From DASTCZ01 sp035308165 (GTDB lineage: Bacteria > Acidobacteriota > Terriglobia > Acidiferrales > UBA7541), in NCBI GenBank assembly GCA_035308165.1, contig DATGHC010000087.1:11325-75324 (forward strand): DNA of 64,000 nt, read 5' to 3'. The stretch's first letter is position 1. Each line of letters begins with the position of its first letter. Both the position numbers and the translations under genes were made by a program. Positions 8,764 through 16,399 of the stretch are shown in pieces. The notes below the pieces were generated by a model. The model saw nothing but the letters and a program-made list of their open reading frames with translations. It was not told the origin of the DNA and did no database searches.

Positions 8764-9473
8764 CAATCTATACTCCCAAGAAAAGGACCGAGCTCATCAT
8801 TTTCGACGTAGATGGCGTTCTGGTGGATGTCCGCGGCTCATTCCACCTCAGCACGGTGCAAACGGTGCGGCACTTTACGGGGAAACGCGTGGCCATCTCC
8901 GAAATCCAGAAATGGAAGTCGAAAAGTGGATTTAATGACGATTGGAAACTTTCCACCGAATGGATCAAGTCCCTGGGTGGGCGTGCCACCTATCACCAGG
9001 TGAAGCGGCAGTTCATGAAATTCTACTGGGGCGATGGCCTGCCCGGAAATGTGGAGAAGGAAGAATGGATTGTGCCCACCGCAAAGCTCCGCCGGTGGTC
9101 GCGACGATTTGAATTGGCACTATTCACCGGGCGCACGCGGCAGGAGCTGGGGCACAGTTTGAAGAAATTCAAGGCTGAGAAACTGTTTCAGCGAATTGTG
9201 ACCATGGACGATATCGAGAACCTGAAGCCGCATCCGGATGGTTTGCTGAGAATTCTTGATGGCCGAAATCCTTCGAGCGCGGTCTATCTGGGGGATAACA
9301 TTGATGACGCGCTGGCCTCCCAGCGCGCTCAAGTCCCGTTTCTGGGGGTACTGCCTCGCAACAGTGATGCACGCCGAATGCGCGGTGAAGCTTTGAAGCG
9401 GCTCGGCGCGCGGGCGATCCTAAACAGTGCTACGGAGTTGGAAAGCTGGCTTGCGACGGATCGTCAGCAGTGA
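8760..9473 (+). CDS. HAD superfamily hydrolase coupled to the HisC-like gene
   Basis: 237 residues. Motif I is IIFDVDGVLVD with the nucleophile Asp16 and general acid Asp18. Motif II is LFTGRT, and motif IV is VYLGDNIDDALA. The cap region has KSGFNDDWKLS, which I associate with the small HAD-IA group (TIGR01548 type) that is often adjacent or fused to histidinol-phosphate aminotransferases. The GTG start overlaps the preceding stop (GTGA). By context it may dephosphorylate the product of the HisC-like enzyme, for example histidinol phosphate; that is inference. Cytoplasmic, no unusual composition. Confidence 0.75.
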   Translation: MTIYTPKKRTELIIFDVDGVLVDVRGSFHLSTVQTVRHFTGKRVAISEIQKWKSKSGFNDDWKLSTEWIKSLGGRATYHQVKRQFMKFYWGDGLPGNVEKEEWIVPTAKLRRWSRRFELALFTGRTRQELGHSLKKFKAEKLFQRIVTMDDIENLKPHPDGLLRILDGRNPSSAVYLGDNIDDALASQRAQVPFLGVLPRNSDARRMRGEALKRLGARAILNSATELESWLATDRQQ

Positions 9474-9808
9474 AGTAGATCTCGAGAATGACGCTTCCGC
9501 GGGGGAATAGCTCCGCGACGAGTATTTGTTCCATGTTCAGCTTCTGTTGCCGTCGATTGCGGATGAAACCGCTTTCAATGCTGTAGATTTGGGCCTAGGA
9601 CTGTTTTAACCCTACGGGAATATTCACGCCAAGCTGGGCTGGGACGTCTTGCCGGCCCCTCATTAAGTATCCGTATTTCAACAAGATACAGTAGCTCCAG
9701 GCGTGATCACTTTTAATGGCCACGTAACATTCCCTCTGCTATAATTCCTCTTCCGGTACACCCCGGGTAAGTGCGTTTCATATCCCACCGCACTGAAGGA
9801 CCCCACGT
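9474..9808. other. 335-base gap upstream of the kinase-like pair
   Basis: No coding frame worth reporting. It holds the extended -10 sequence described separately and otherwise nothing I recognise. Confidence 0.4.
9737..9745 (+). promoter_or_regulatory. extended -10 promoter element
   Basis: TGCTATAAT, a consensus TATAAT with an upstream TG, 64 bases before the first thymidylate-kinase-like gene. No good -35 hexamer is present at 16-18 bases upstream, as is often tolerated with extended -10 elements. Confidence 0.4.
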
Positions 9809-10492
9809 ATGAAGCGGTATGGCGAGCATCGGTTTCCTGGTCGGTTGTTTGTCGTCGAGGGCATAGACGGGTCAGGGAAATCCACTCAATTGATGTTGCT
9901 CCACCAGTGGCTGAAGTCGGAAGGCTACGGCGTGGTGTTCAGCGAGTGGAATTCGTCCATGGTGGTAAAAGACACCACCAAGCGCGGAAAGAAAAAAAAG
10001 CTGCTGACCCCCGCCACGTTTTGCCTGATTCACGCCACAGATTTCGCCGACCGCATGGAGCGCAACATCATCCCCCTGCTGAAGGCCGGCGCGATCGTTT
10101 TGTGCGACCGCTATATTTACACCGCATTTGCCCGCGACATCGCACGGGGGCTGGACCCGGCCTGGGTGCGCGAGCTTTACTCCTTTGCCGTGAAGCCCAC
10201 CGGCGCTTTCTATTTCCGCGTGCCGCTGGAAGTTTCCATCACACGGTTACACGCGGCGCGCAGCGGCTTCAAGTTTTACGAAGCGGGCCTCGATCTGGGA
10301 ATGACAGAAGACCCCGATGAGAGCTTTCGGATGTTCCAGGGGCGCATCGTCGAGGAATACGAAAAGATCGTTCCGGAATTCGGCCTAAATGTGATTGACG
10401 CAACCTTGCCCATTGAAACGCAGCAGGAGCAGATGCGGGAATTGGTAATCTCAAAACTTGAGCGCGCGAAGCAGTTGCGGGTGGCCCCATGA
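9809..10492 (+). CDS. thymidylate kinase-like P-loop protein (first of tandem pair)
   Basis: 227 residues. FVVEGIDGSGKST is an intact Walker A (Gly18-Thr26, Lys24), and VLCDRYIYTAFA is the DRY-type motif of thymidylate kinases. The rest departs from standard Tmk: there is a basic insert KRGKKKKLL, and WVRELYSFAVKPTGAFYFRV follows. In the thymidylate-kinase superfamily the same fold also serves polyphosphate kinase 2. Its stop overlaps the start of a close paralogue, and the next gene encodes a CHAD protein, a domain known to bind polyphosphate. A phosphotransferase acting on polyphosphate or a nucleotide is therefore as likely as a housekeeping dTMP kinase. Confidence 0.75.
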   Translation: MKRYGEHRFPGRLFVVEGIDGSGKSTQLMLLHQWLKSEGYGVVFSEWNSSMVVKDTTKRGKKKKLLTPATFCLIHATDFADRMERNIIPLLKAGAIVLCDRYIYTAFARDIARGLDPAWVRELYSFAVKPTGAFYFRVPLEVSITRLHAARSGFKFYEAGLDLGMTEDPDESFRMFQGRIVEEYEKIVPEFGLNVIDATLPIETQQEQMRELVISKLERAKQLRVAP

Positions 10493-11340
10493 AAGAGACC
10501 AACGGAGTCGTCCTGCCGGCAATGGAATTGTCCGACCTTGTGGGCAAATTGATCGTAATTGAAGGCACGGACGGTGTCGGACGCTCCACCCAAATCGCGC
10601 TGCTCAAAGAGTGGCTGGAACAAAAGGGGCACGCGGTGCTCGACACCGGGCTTTCTCGCTCGGGACTGGTGGGCAAGGGAATCAAGCGCGCGAAAGAGGG
10701 CCACACTCTGGGCCGGATTACTCTGACTCTTTTTTACGGAACAGATTTCGCCGACCGCCTGGAGCATGAAATTGTTCCGGCCTTGCGCGCCGGCTTCGTT
10801 GTTCTCACCGACCGCTACATTTATTCGTTGATTGCGCGGGCCATTGTGCGCGGGCTCGATCCACTATGGGTCCGCAGCGTTTATGCCTTTGCCTTGAAGC
10901 CGGATGCGGTTTTCTATCTTCGCATCGGCGTGGACGAGCTCATTCCCCGGGTGGTGTTTTCACGCGGTTTTGATTACTGGGAATCGGGCATGGATGTTTA
11001 CACAACCGAAGACATGTATGAGAGCTTCCGAAGGTATCAGACCTCGCTCCTGGAACAATTTGACAAGCTGGCGGATGAATACAAGTTCAAGGTCATAGAT
11101 GCCGCGCCGGAGCCGCGGAAGATATTTGAGAAGCTCCGAGCGGGGATTACGCGCGTGCTCGAAGGCGAATCGCACCGTCCGGCGCTCGAAGTGGCACCTC
11201 CAAGTACCATATCGTCCGGTCCGGCCGCTGCCACCGGATCTGTAATTAATATTTCGCCGGAGCCTCCCTCCGCGGCTTCTGAAAAACTGCGAGAGACTGC
11301 GGCTGGGTCGCCCGGTCCAATCGAGGAATTGAAACTCTAA
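10489..11340 (+). CDS. thymidylate kinase-like protein with altered Walker A (Lys to Arg)
   Basis: 283 residues, homologous along its length to the preceding protein. Shared segments are TDFADRLEHEIVPALRAG, LTDRYIYS and RGLDPLWVRSVYAFALKP. The P-loop reads EGTDGVGRST, so the catalytic Lys is Arg at residue 32. That normally cripples phosphoryl transfer and suggests a regulatory or pseudo-kinase partner, possibly heterodimeric with the first. A Ser/Pro/Ala-rich tail of about 60 residues is absent from the first copy. The start overlaps the upstream stop (ATGA), implying coupled translation. Duplication followed by divergence is the simplest history. It need not be inactive, since some P-loop enzymes tolerate Arg. 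Confidence 0.75.
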   Translation: MKETNGVVLPAMELSDLVGKLIVIEGTDGVGRSTQIALLKEWLEQKGHAVLDTGLSRSGLVGKGIKRAKEGHTLGRITLTLFYGTDFADRLEHEIVPALRAGFVVLTDRYIYSLIARAIVRGLDPLWVRSVYAFALKPDAVFYLRIGVDELIPRVVFSRGFDYWESGMDVYTTEDMYESFRRYQTSLLEQFDKLADEYKFKVIDAAPEPRKIFEKLRAGITRVLEGESHRPALEVAPPSTISSGPAAATGSVINISPEPPSAASEKLRETAAGSPGPIEELKL

Positions 11341-11382
11341 ATTTGCCAGCAAGCCTGGGGCTTGAGCCCAAGGTTCCTTCCG

Positions 11383-12894
11383 ATGTCCTCGAAAGTCTTC
11401 CAACCCAATTCACATCACCACGGATCGCCGGAACATTATTCTGGGGTCACCGACTCCCCGCAAGTTTCCAAATGGATTCAGGCGGTTCTTATCGAGTTGG
11501 ATGAGGTTCGCAAGCACTTCAAGGCCGGCCACGTGCACGACCTCCGCATTGCCCTGCGCCGCTGCCGCTCGGTGGCCGTGGGAGTTGAGCAACTTGACCC
11601 CAGCCCCGCGTGGACACGGTTGCGGAAGGCCTCCAAGCGGCTGCTCGACGCACTCGGTGAGGTGCGCGATCTGCAGGTCATGCGGGAATGGGTCTCGAGG
11701 CTCGGCATGAACCGCAGCGAATCCGGGTTACGCCTATGCGCGATGCTGGAAGTGCAGGAACGTCAGGCCATCCGCGGCGCGAGAAAACAGCTGGATGCGG
11801 TGGACGAAAAGCAGTGGCGAAAGTGGGCACGGCAGTTGCCGGAGCGTGCAGATCATATCCGCTGCGGAAGCCCGGCGGCGGAATTGCTGGCGCTGCAGGG
11901 CTGGCGTGAGGCCTGGGAACTGCATAAGACGGCGCTGCGGTCTCGCAGCAAGATTTCCTTTCATCGGCTTCGCGTGGGGATTAAGCGCTTCCGGTACTCC
12001 GTGGAAAGTTTCTTGCCCGGACGCTACGCTCGTTGGGGCGGGGAACTCAAGAAATTGCAAGACCTGCTAGGAGAGATGCACGACCTGGATGTGCTGTGGG
12101 CAGCGCTTTTGCGGATGCGCCCTGTGCTCACCGCTGAAGAGCGCGAAAAGTGGCACGCCATCATTGAACGCGAGCGCGCTCGGCGCATGGCGGGTTACCG
12201 GGCAAAGATGGCTGGTCCGAACTCGCGATGGGAAGTTTGGCGCTCATCTTTGCCTGAAGCGTACGAGCTTGAGCGCGCCCGGCTGGATTGGCTTGCCGTG
12301 TGGGCGGGCTACCTCGATCCGTACCCTGTCCACTCACGGTATGTGGCGCGGCTCGCTTTAGAGATTTACGATCGCTTCAAGGAAGCGCGCGTCCCCATTG
12401 CCGTCATCCCGTACGGAAGGATTCTGCTGGAGGCTGCCGCAATATTGGACGATGTCGGACGCGTTGAGGGGGACCGGCATCACCAAAAGACCTCTTACAA
12501 GTTAATCCGCAAGCGGACACCTCCTCCGGGCTGGTCGAGGGCGAGGATGGAAGCCATCGCCAGGATTGCGCGATACCATCGCGGCGGATTGCCAACGTCC
12601 CGCGAGAATCATTGGGCCAGGATCCCAGAGAAATTCCAAGCGGGAGTGATGACACTAGCGGGAATCTTGCGATTAGCTACTGCGCTGGCCAGCGACCGGG
12701 ATTCAACCATTACCAACGTTTCCGTGGAGAATGTTGCAGGTTCGTTGGTAATTCATGCCGACGGTTACAAGGGGGAAGAGCCGCTTGCATCACGGCTGGC
12801 TGCGGCGCGCCACCTTACCGAGAGTTTGCTGCACCGCGCTGTCGTTCTTGAACCCACCGGAGTAGCAGCCCCGGAAATGGCCAAACCTGCCTAA
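11383..12894 (+). CDS. CHAD domain protein fused to a Ppx-type HD-like C-terminal domain
   Basis: 503 residues from ATG 11383 (an in-frame TTG lies seven codons earlier). The N-terminal half is a CHAD domain: helical repeats with HDLRIALRRCRS, LRDALGEVRDLQ-like spacing in LLDALGEVRDLQVM, then FHRLRVGIKRFRY and LLGEMHDLDVL. CHAD domains are positively charged and bind inorganic polyphosphate. The C-terminal part from about residue 305 (HSRYVARLALEIYDRF, ILLEAAAILDDVGRV, IARYHRGG, MTLAGILRLATALAS) resembles the HD-like domain found at the end of Ppx/GppA phosphatases, though the usual HD pair is eroded. Its stop overlaps the stop of the convergent sixA gene by three bases. Confidence 0.8.
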   Translation: MSSKVFQPNSHHHGSPEHYSGVTDSPQVSKWIQAVLIELDEVRKHFKAGHVHDLRIALRRCRSVAVGVEQLDPSPAWTRLRKASKRLLDALGEVRDLQVMREWVSRLGMNRSESGLRLCAMLEVQERQAIRGARKQLDAVDEKQWRKWARQLPERADHIRCGSPAAELLALQGWREAWELHKTALRSRSKISFHRLRVGIKRFRYSVESFLPGRYARWGGELKKLQDLLGEMHDLDVLWAALLRMRPVLTAEEREKWHAIIERERARRMAGYRAKMAGPNSRWEVWRSSLPEAYELERARLDWLAVWAGYLDPYPVHSRYVARLALEIYDRFKEARVPIAVIPYGRILLEAAAILDDVGRVEGDRHHQKTSYKLIRKRTPPPGWSRARMEAIARIARYHRGGLPTSRENHWARIPEKFQAGVMTLAGILRLATALASDRDSTITNVSVENVAGSLVIHADGYKGEEPLASRLAAARHLTESLLHRAVVLEPTGVAAPEMAKPA

Positions 12895-13388
12895 TCTCGT
12901 AAGTCTCGTAGCGACCGCGCTGTCAGGAGCCAGACTAATCGGCCTTCCAGAGGCGAAATAGAATCCAATTCCAGGCACGCTATCCCGGCTTTCTTCAGCT
13001 CTGTAAACGTTTTTGGCGCATGTACAGCGCGAGCAATCACTTCGTCAAGATTGGGCGCGTGGCCAAAACAAATTACCTCCTCCGCCTTTGACTTCGACAA
13101 CTCCTCAGACAGCATCTGTGGCGAAGCTCCGGGCAACAGCGTGTCCGTGTGGCGGATGTGGACCACCGGGATTTCCAGGGCGACGCAAACAATTTCGGCC
13201 GTTTGCACTGCGCGCAAGTACGGGCTGGTCAATACCAGGTCGGGATTCATTTTCAACGTTCGCAGTCCGCGCGCGGCGGCGCGCGTCTTGTCAATTCCTT
13301 TTGGAGTCAAATGGCGTTCGGGCTCGGGCGGGCATTCCGGGTCTTCCCGGTCAATGGCGATCCCGTGCCTCATTAGGTAGAGGAGCAT
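12891..13388 (-). CDS. sixA: phosphohistidine phosphatase SixA family
   Basis: 165 residues, the length of SixA. It opens with LYLMRHGIA, where the RHG motif supplies the phosphate-accepting His8. Later motifs are SPYLRAVQTAEI and VICFGHAPNLDEVI with the second catalytic His. SixA removes phosphate from histidines in phosphorelay or nitrogen-PTS proteins. The gene converges on the CHAD gene (stops overlap as cta/taa) and is followed upstream by the Ppx/GppA gene on the same strand, an arrangement I know from other polyphosphate-linked neighbourhoods. Tail short and ordinary. Confidence 0.85.
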   Translation of the reverse strand: MLLYLMRHGIAIDREDPECPPEPERHLTPKGIDKTRAAARGLRTLKMNPDLVLTSPYLRAVQTAEIVCVALEIPVVHIRHTDTLLPGASPQMLSEELSKSKAEEVICFGHAPNLDEVIARAVHAPKTFTELKKAGIACLELDSISPLEGRLVWLLTARSLRDLRD

Positions 13389-13544
13389 AAGTCGAAATCA
13401 AACTCCATTCGTCGCCGCCCATCAGTAGCAGCGGCCTATAGATTGTAGCTTTTTTTCAGGTCCAGTGTATTCGAGGGGTGACTTCCTTCTTATCGGGACT
13501 ACTTGCAAATCGTCACGCATCACTTTGGAGCGGGGGTAGCAGGT

Positions 13545-15170
13545 CTAGGCGGTCAAGCTCCAAATTCCCCGTGTGGTGGAAGGCACAAATTTCCGGGGCG
13601 AACCGTTCTGTCGTGGTCGGTTGGACTTGCCTGCACCCAATTTTGCCCGGGTTCGAGCGAAGCCCACACGAACGCCGAACTCTTTTTCAAAAAGGCGGGC
13701 TTTGCGCCGAGCCGCGGCCAAATCAACGGTCGCTCCGGGAGCCATATGTAGGCGCAGGCGCACTCCTTTGCGTTTCATTCGGACTGCGATCCCTCGCACA
13801 CCTTGGGCGTTGTTTCCGTCCAGCGAAACCGCAATTCGCAAGATTCCACTCAGGGCGCGCACGCGCCGGCGCTCCCGCGGCGAAAGGGATTCATAGAGTT
13901 TATGGCGCAAGTCGGGTTCCGATTTGCCGTGATACCGCACCAGGCACGCCAGCAGTGATTGAGTTTCGTCGGGAAGGCCGGGCAGTTCGGCATTCCGCAC
14001 CAGGTACTCGCCATGCTTGTGATGGCCCTTCACGTGAACAATCTTGCCGGCATGGTGCAGAAGCGCCGCCATTTCAAGGGGCAGCCGGAATTCCGAAGGC
14101 ATAGCATGCAGCGGAGCGAGTTGGTCGAAGAGCGTGGCCACGAAGCCGCGAACGCGCTCGGCGTGCACCATATCGCAATGAAGCCTGGTGGCAAGTTGCC
14201 TGGCATGATCCAGCAGGGCGCGCGAGCGGCGTTCATCCGAACCTGGCGCACCGAAATGCTGCATGGCCAGCTCGCAAAGAATTCCTTCTCGGACGCCAAC
14301 GCCCGGGACCAGAAGGGTCTCAAGCTTAGTGTGTTCCGCCAGGCACAGGAAAACCACTGCCGCAATGCCCATGACTTCAGCGCGGTCACGGCGTACTTTG
14401 AAGGTGCGCATACGAGCCGGAACATCGCGGCGCAGGATTTCCCAGGCTCGGTCGCGCAATAGACGCACATGGATGGAAGGAATGCCGCGGAATCGCGGGC
14501 CGGGAGCCAATCTAGCCAGCGCCTCGGCGTTGCCTCCGCAGAAAACCGCAGTGAATCGCGAAAGATTGGGTGGTGAGGGCCAGGCGCTTCTCAGGACGGA
14601 TAGGACTCGGTGGCGCAGCCGATAATACTGGTCTTCGTCCACGATGCCGTCCAGATTCATGCCCTCGAGTAGCCGAACTGTGCCGATGGGCAGGGCCACG
14701 GACTGCCCGACGGTCCATCCTTGGAGAAGCGTGACCTCCAGGCTGCCGCCGCCGAGGTCCACGACCAGCCGCGGCTCAATGGAGCCAAGCGTGGCGCGTA
14801 CGGCGCGCAGGACCAGCCGGGCCTCCTCGCCGGCGTCAATGGCTTCCAGGCGAATTCCAGTCTGACGAAAAATCCGCTGGATCAGCACATCCCTGTTCTG
14901 AGCTTCGCGCACAGCGCTGGTGGCCACCGCGCGGTAGGTTTGTATGTTGTGCTGGCGCATCATGGCGCGGAAATGGCGGAACGTTCTTACGGCGCGCACA
15001 ATCGTCCGCGCGTCCAACTTGCGATGGGTGAAGACATTGTGGCCCAGGCGGACGGGCCAGCGTTCTGTGAAAACTTCTGTGATGTCAGTAGCGGACGAAG
15101 CGCGGGCCACGGCGGCCCGAATGGCGTTGGAACCCGCATCTACGGCGACAATGCCGATGGCTCTGGGCAA
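13545..15170 (-). CDS. Ppx/GppA family exopolyphosphatase/guanosine pentaphosphatase
   Basis: 541 residues. The N-terminal ASKHA phosphatase fold shows VAVDAGSNAIRAAVAR, ATSAVREAQN and LVVDLGGGSLEVTLL. The C-terminal HD-type domain has HAGKIVHVKGHHKHGEY and LVRYHGKSEPD. Such enzymes hydrolyse terminal phosphate of polyphosphate or the gamma phosphate of pppGpp. The TTG start is supported by gaggga about seven bases upstream and by the conserved strand 1 beginning a few residues later. The very basic C-terminal tail (about 30 residues ending SLTA) is unusual. Position beside CHAD and SixA genes supports a role in polyphosphate metabolism. Confidence 0.85.
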   Translation of the reverse strand: MPRAIGIVAVDAGSNAIRAAVARASSATDITEVFTERWPVRLGHNVFTHRKLDARTIVRAVRTFRHFRAMMRQHNIQTYRAVATSAVREAQNRDVLIQRIFRQTGIRLEAIDAGEEARLVLRAVRATLGSIEPRLVVDLGGGSLEVTLLQGWTVGQSVALPIGTVRLLEGMNLDGIVDEDQYYRLRHRVLSVLRSAWPSPPNLSRFTAVFCGGNAEALARLAPGPRFRGIPSIHVRLLRDRAWEILRRDVPARMRTFKVRRDRAEVMGIAAVVFLCLAEHTKLETLLVPGVGVREGILCELAMQHFGAPGSDERRSRALLDHARQLATRLHCDMVHAERVRGFVATLFDQLAPLHAMPSEFRLPLEMAALLHHAGKIVHVKGHHKHGEYLVRNAELPGLPDETQSLLACLVRYHGKSEPDLRHKLYESLSPRERRRVRALSGILRIAVSLDGNNAQGVRGIAVRMKRKGVRLRLHMAPGATVDLAAARRKARLFEKEFGVRVGFARTRAKLGAGKSNRPRQNGSPRKFVPSTTRGIWSLTA

Positions 15171-15292
15171 AGATATCCCTCAACCTTCTGAAACTGCGCA
15201 CCATATGCCGCGGGGCACCGCAAGAATAACATTTCCACAGTGCCTTGAAGATGAAAAATCGGTAAAAATTTCAGAAGGCTTGGACTGACGGA

Positions 15293-15700
15293 TCATGTCG
15301 CTGTGGACGCATCCGGGACTGATCCTTCCGGGGCGGTCCAGAACGCGGGATCTGGCTCCGAAAAGGCCACGGCGACCTCGTGGTGCTTGCGCTTCTTCTT
15401 CACCAGATGCACTACGTGGCAGGCCTGCTCTTTCCAAGTGTTGGGGTTCATCAGAAGGAGCTCCTGGCCGGATTTCACCGCGTTGGAAAGAACAAGAACG
15501 CCTCCGTGCAAGTTGACGACCAACGAAGTAGTCTCTTCGTGAAAAGGCCGGTGGCGAAGCCCGTGACCGTAGACAAAAATTCGCACTCGCTTTTCGACAC
15601 GTTCGGCACGGCGCCGTTCAAATACTGGTTTTTCTTCTTTTTTTTCGCCTGACAGCCGCTCCGACTCGGCGCGCTTCAAGGCGTCGTAGATCCGGCTCAC
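15293..15700 (-). CDS. PilZ domain protein
   Basis: 135 residues. I chose the GTG at 15700 because it follows an aaggggga site and gives the N-terminus SRIYDALKRAESER, a sequence type often seen at the start of acidobacterial PilZ and exopolysaccharide proteins; an in-frame ATG at 15754 adds 18 residues. The core FERRRAERVEKRVRIFVYG, followed by SLVVNLHGGVLVLS, matches the RxxxR plus (D/N)xSxxG arrangement of PilZ, although the second motif (NLHGG) lacks the Ser. Binding of cyclic di-GMP is therefore uncertain. It is the gene upstream of ppx/gppA on the same strand. Confidence 0.7.
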   Translation of the reverse strand: MSRIYDALKRAESERLSGEKKEEKPVFERRRAERVEKRVRIFVYGHGLRHRPFHEETTSLVVNLHGGVLVLSNAVKSGQELLLMNPNTWKEQACHVVHLVKKKRKHHEVAVAFSEPDPAFWTAPEGSVPDASTAT

Positions 15701-15838
15701 TTTCCGTTCCCCCTTAAGCCGGCGACTGGGTGGCCGAAGGAGAAAGTAACTCACGGAGTCATCGTCTGAACCGATTTACGTGGCGGGTGATACGAAACGA
15801 TTAACGAGGCGCGAAGAGCCGGAAAAGCGTGTGCCTTG

Positions 15839-16249
15839 TCAGGGCTTGCCTTCCTTCCCCTTGTCGAGCTTGAGGGCCGCTGAATTGATGCAATAGCGCA
15901 ATCCTCCAGGCCCGGGGCCATCGGGGAAAACGTGGCCCAGATGAGCATCGCAGCGGCTGCATTTCGCTTCGGTGCGGATCATTCCGAAGGTTGCGTCGGT
16001 TTCTTTTTCAACGCTGTCCGGGGCGGCCGGAGCTGTGAAACTGGGCCAACCGGTGCCGGATTCAAATTTAGTTTTGGAATCGAACAGCGGTTGTCCGCAG
16101 CAGACGCAGACATAAGTTCCCGGCTGTTTCGCGTCGCAGTATTCGCCGGTGAAAGGAGGTTCGGTCCCGCGCTGGCGGGTCACGTAGTATTGATTGGGCG
16201 TAAGCTGCTTGCGCCACTCGGTGTCGGTTTTGCTTAGTTTTTCAGCCAT
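15839..16249 (-). CDS. msrB: peptide-methionine (R)-S-oxide reductase
   Basis: 136 residues. Zinc-binding pairs are CVCC near residue 48 and CSRC at 97-100. The catalytic Cys is residue 120 in RYCINSAAL. FESGTGWPSF and HLGHVFPDGP are MsrB hallmarks. The enzyme repairs R-methionine sulfoxide in proteins using thioredoxin. No signal peptide, so cytoplasmic. A single gene with its own spacing, divergent from the GH20 gene. Confidence 0.95.
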   Translation of the reverse strand: MAEKLSKTDTEWRKQLTPNQYYVTRQRGTEPPFTGEYCDAKQPGTYVCVCCGQPLFDSKTKFESGTGWPSFTAPAAPDSVEKETDATFGMIRTEAKCSRCDAHLGHVFPDGPGPGGLRYCINSAALKLDKGKEGKP

Positions 16250-16399
16250 GGTGATTCGATTTTACCGCAACATTGTGCAGAGTGGAATTCGAGTCCAGTC
16301 CTTCACCTTTGAAAAGAGCTTGCATAAAATGCGCGGTTGCCCCTGGCCCCCTGGTTGAGTATCATCGCGCCCTGCTTTCCTTACAGGGGCGCGTCGGAG

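Noticed and set aside
13478..14104. 208-codon plus-strand frame opposite Ppx/GppA
   Set aside because: Lies over conserved HD-domain coding sequence of the minus-strand gene and shows no domain.
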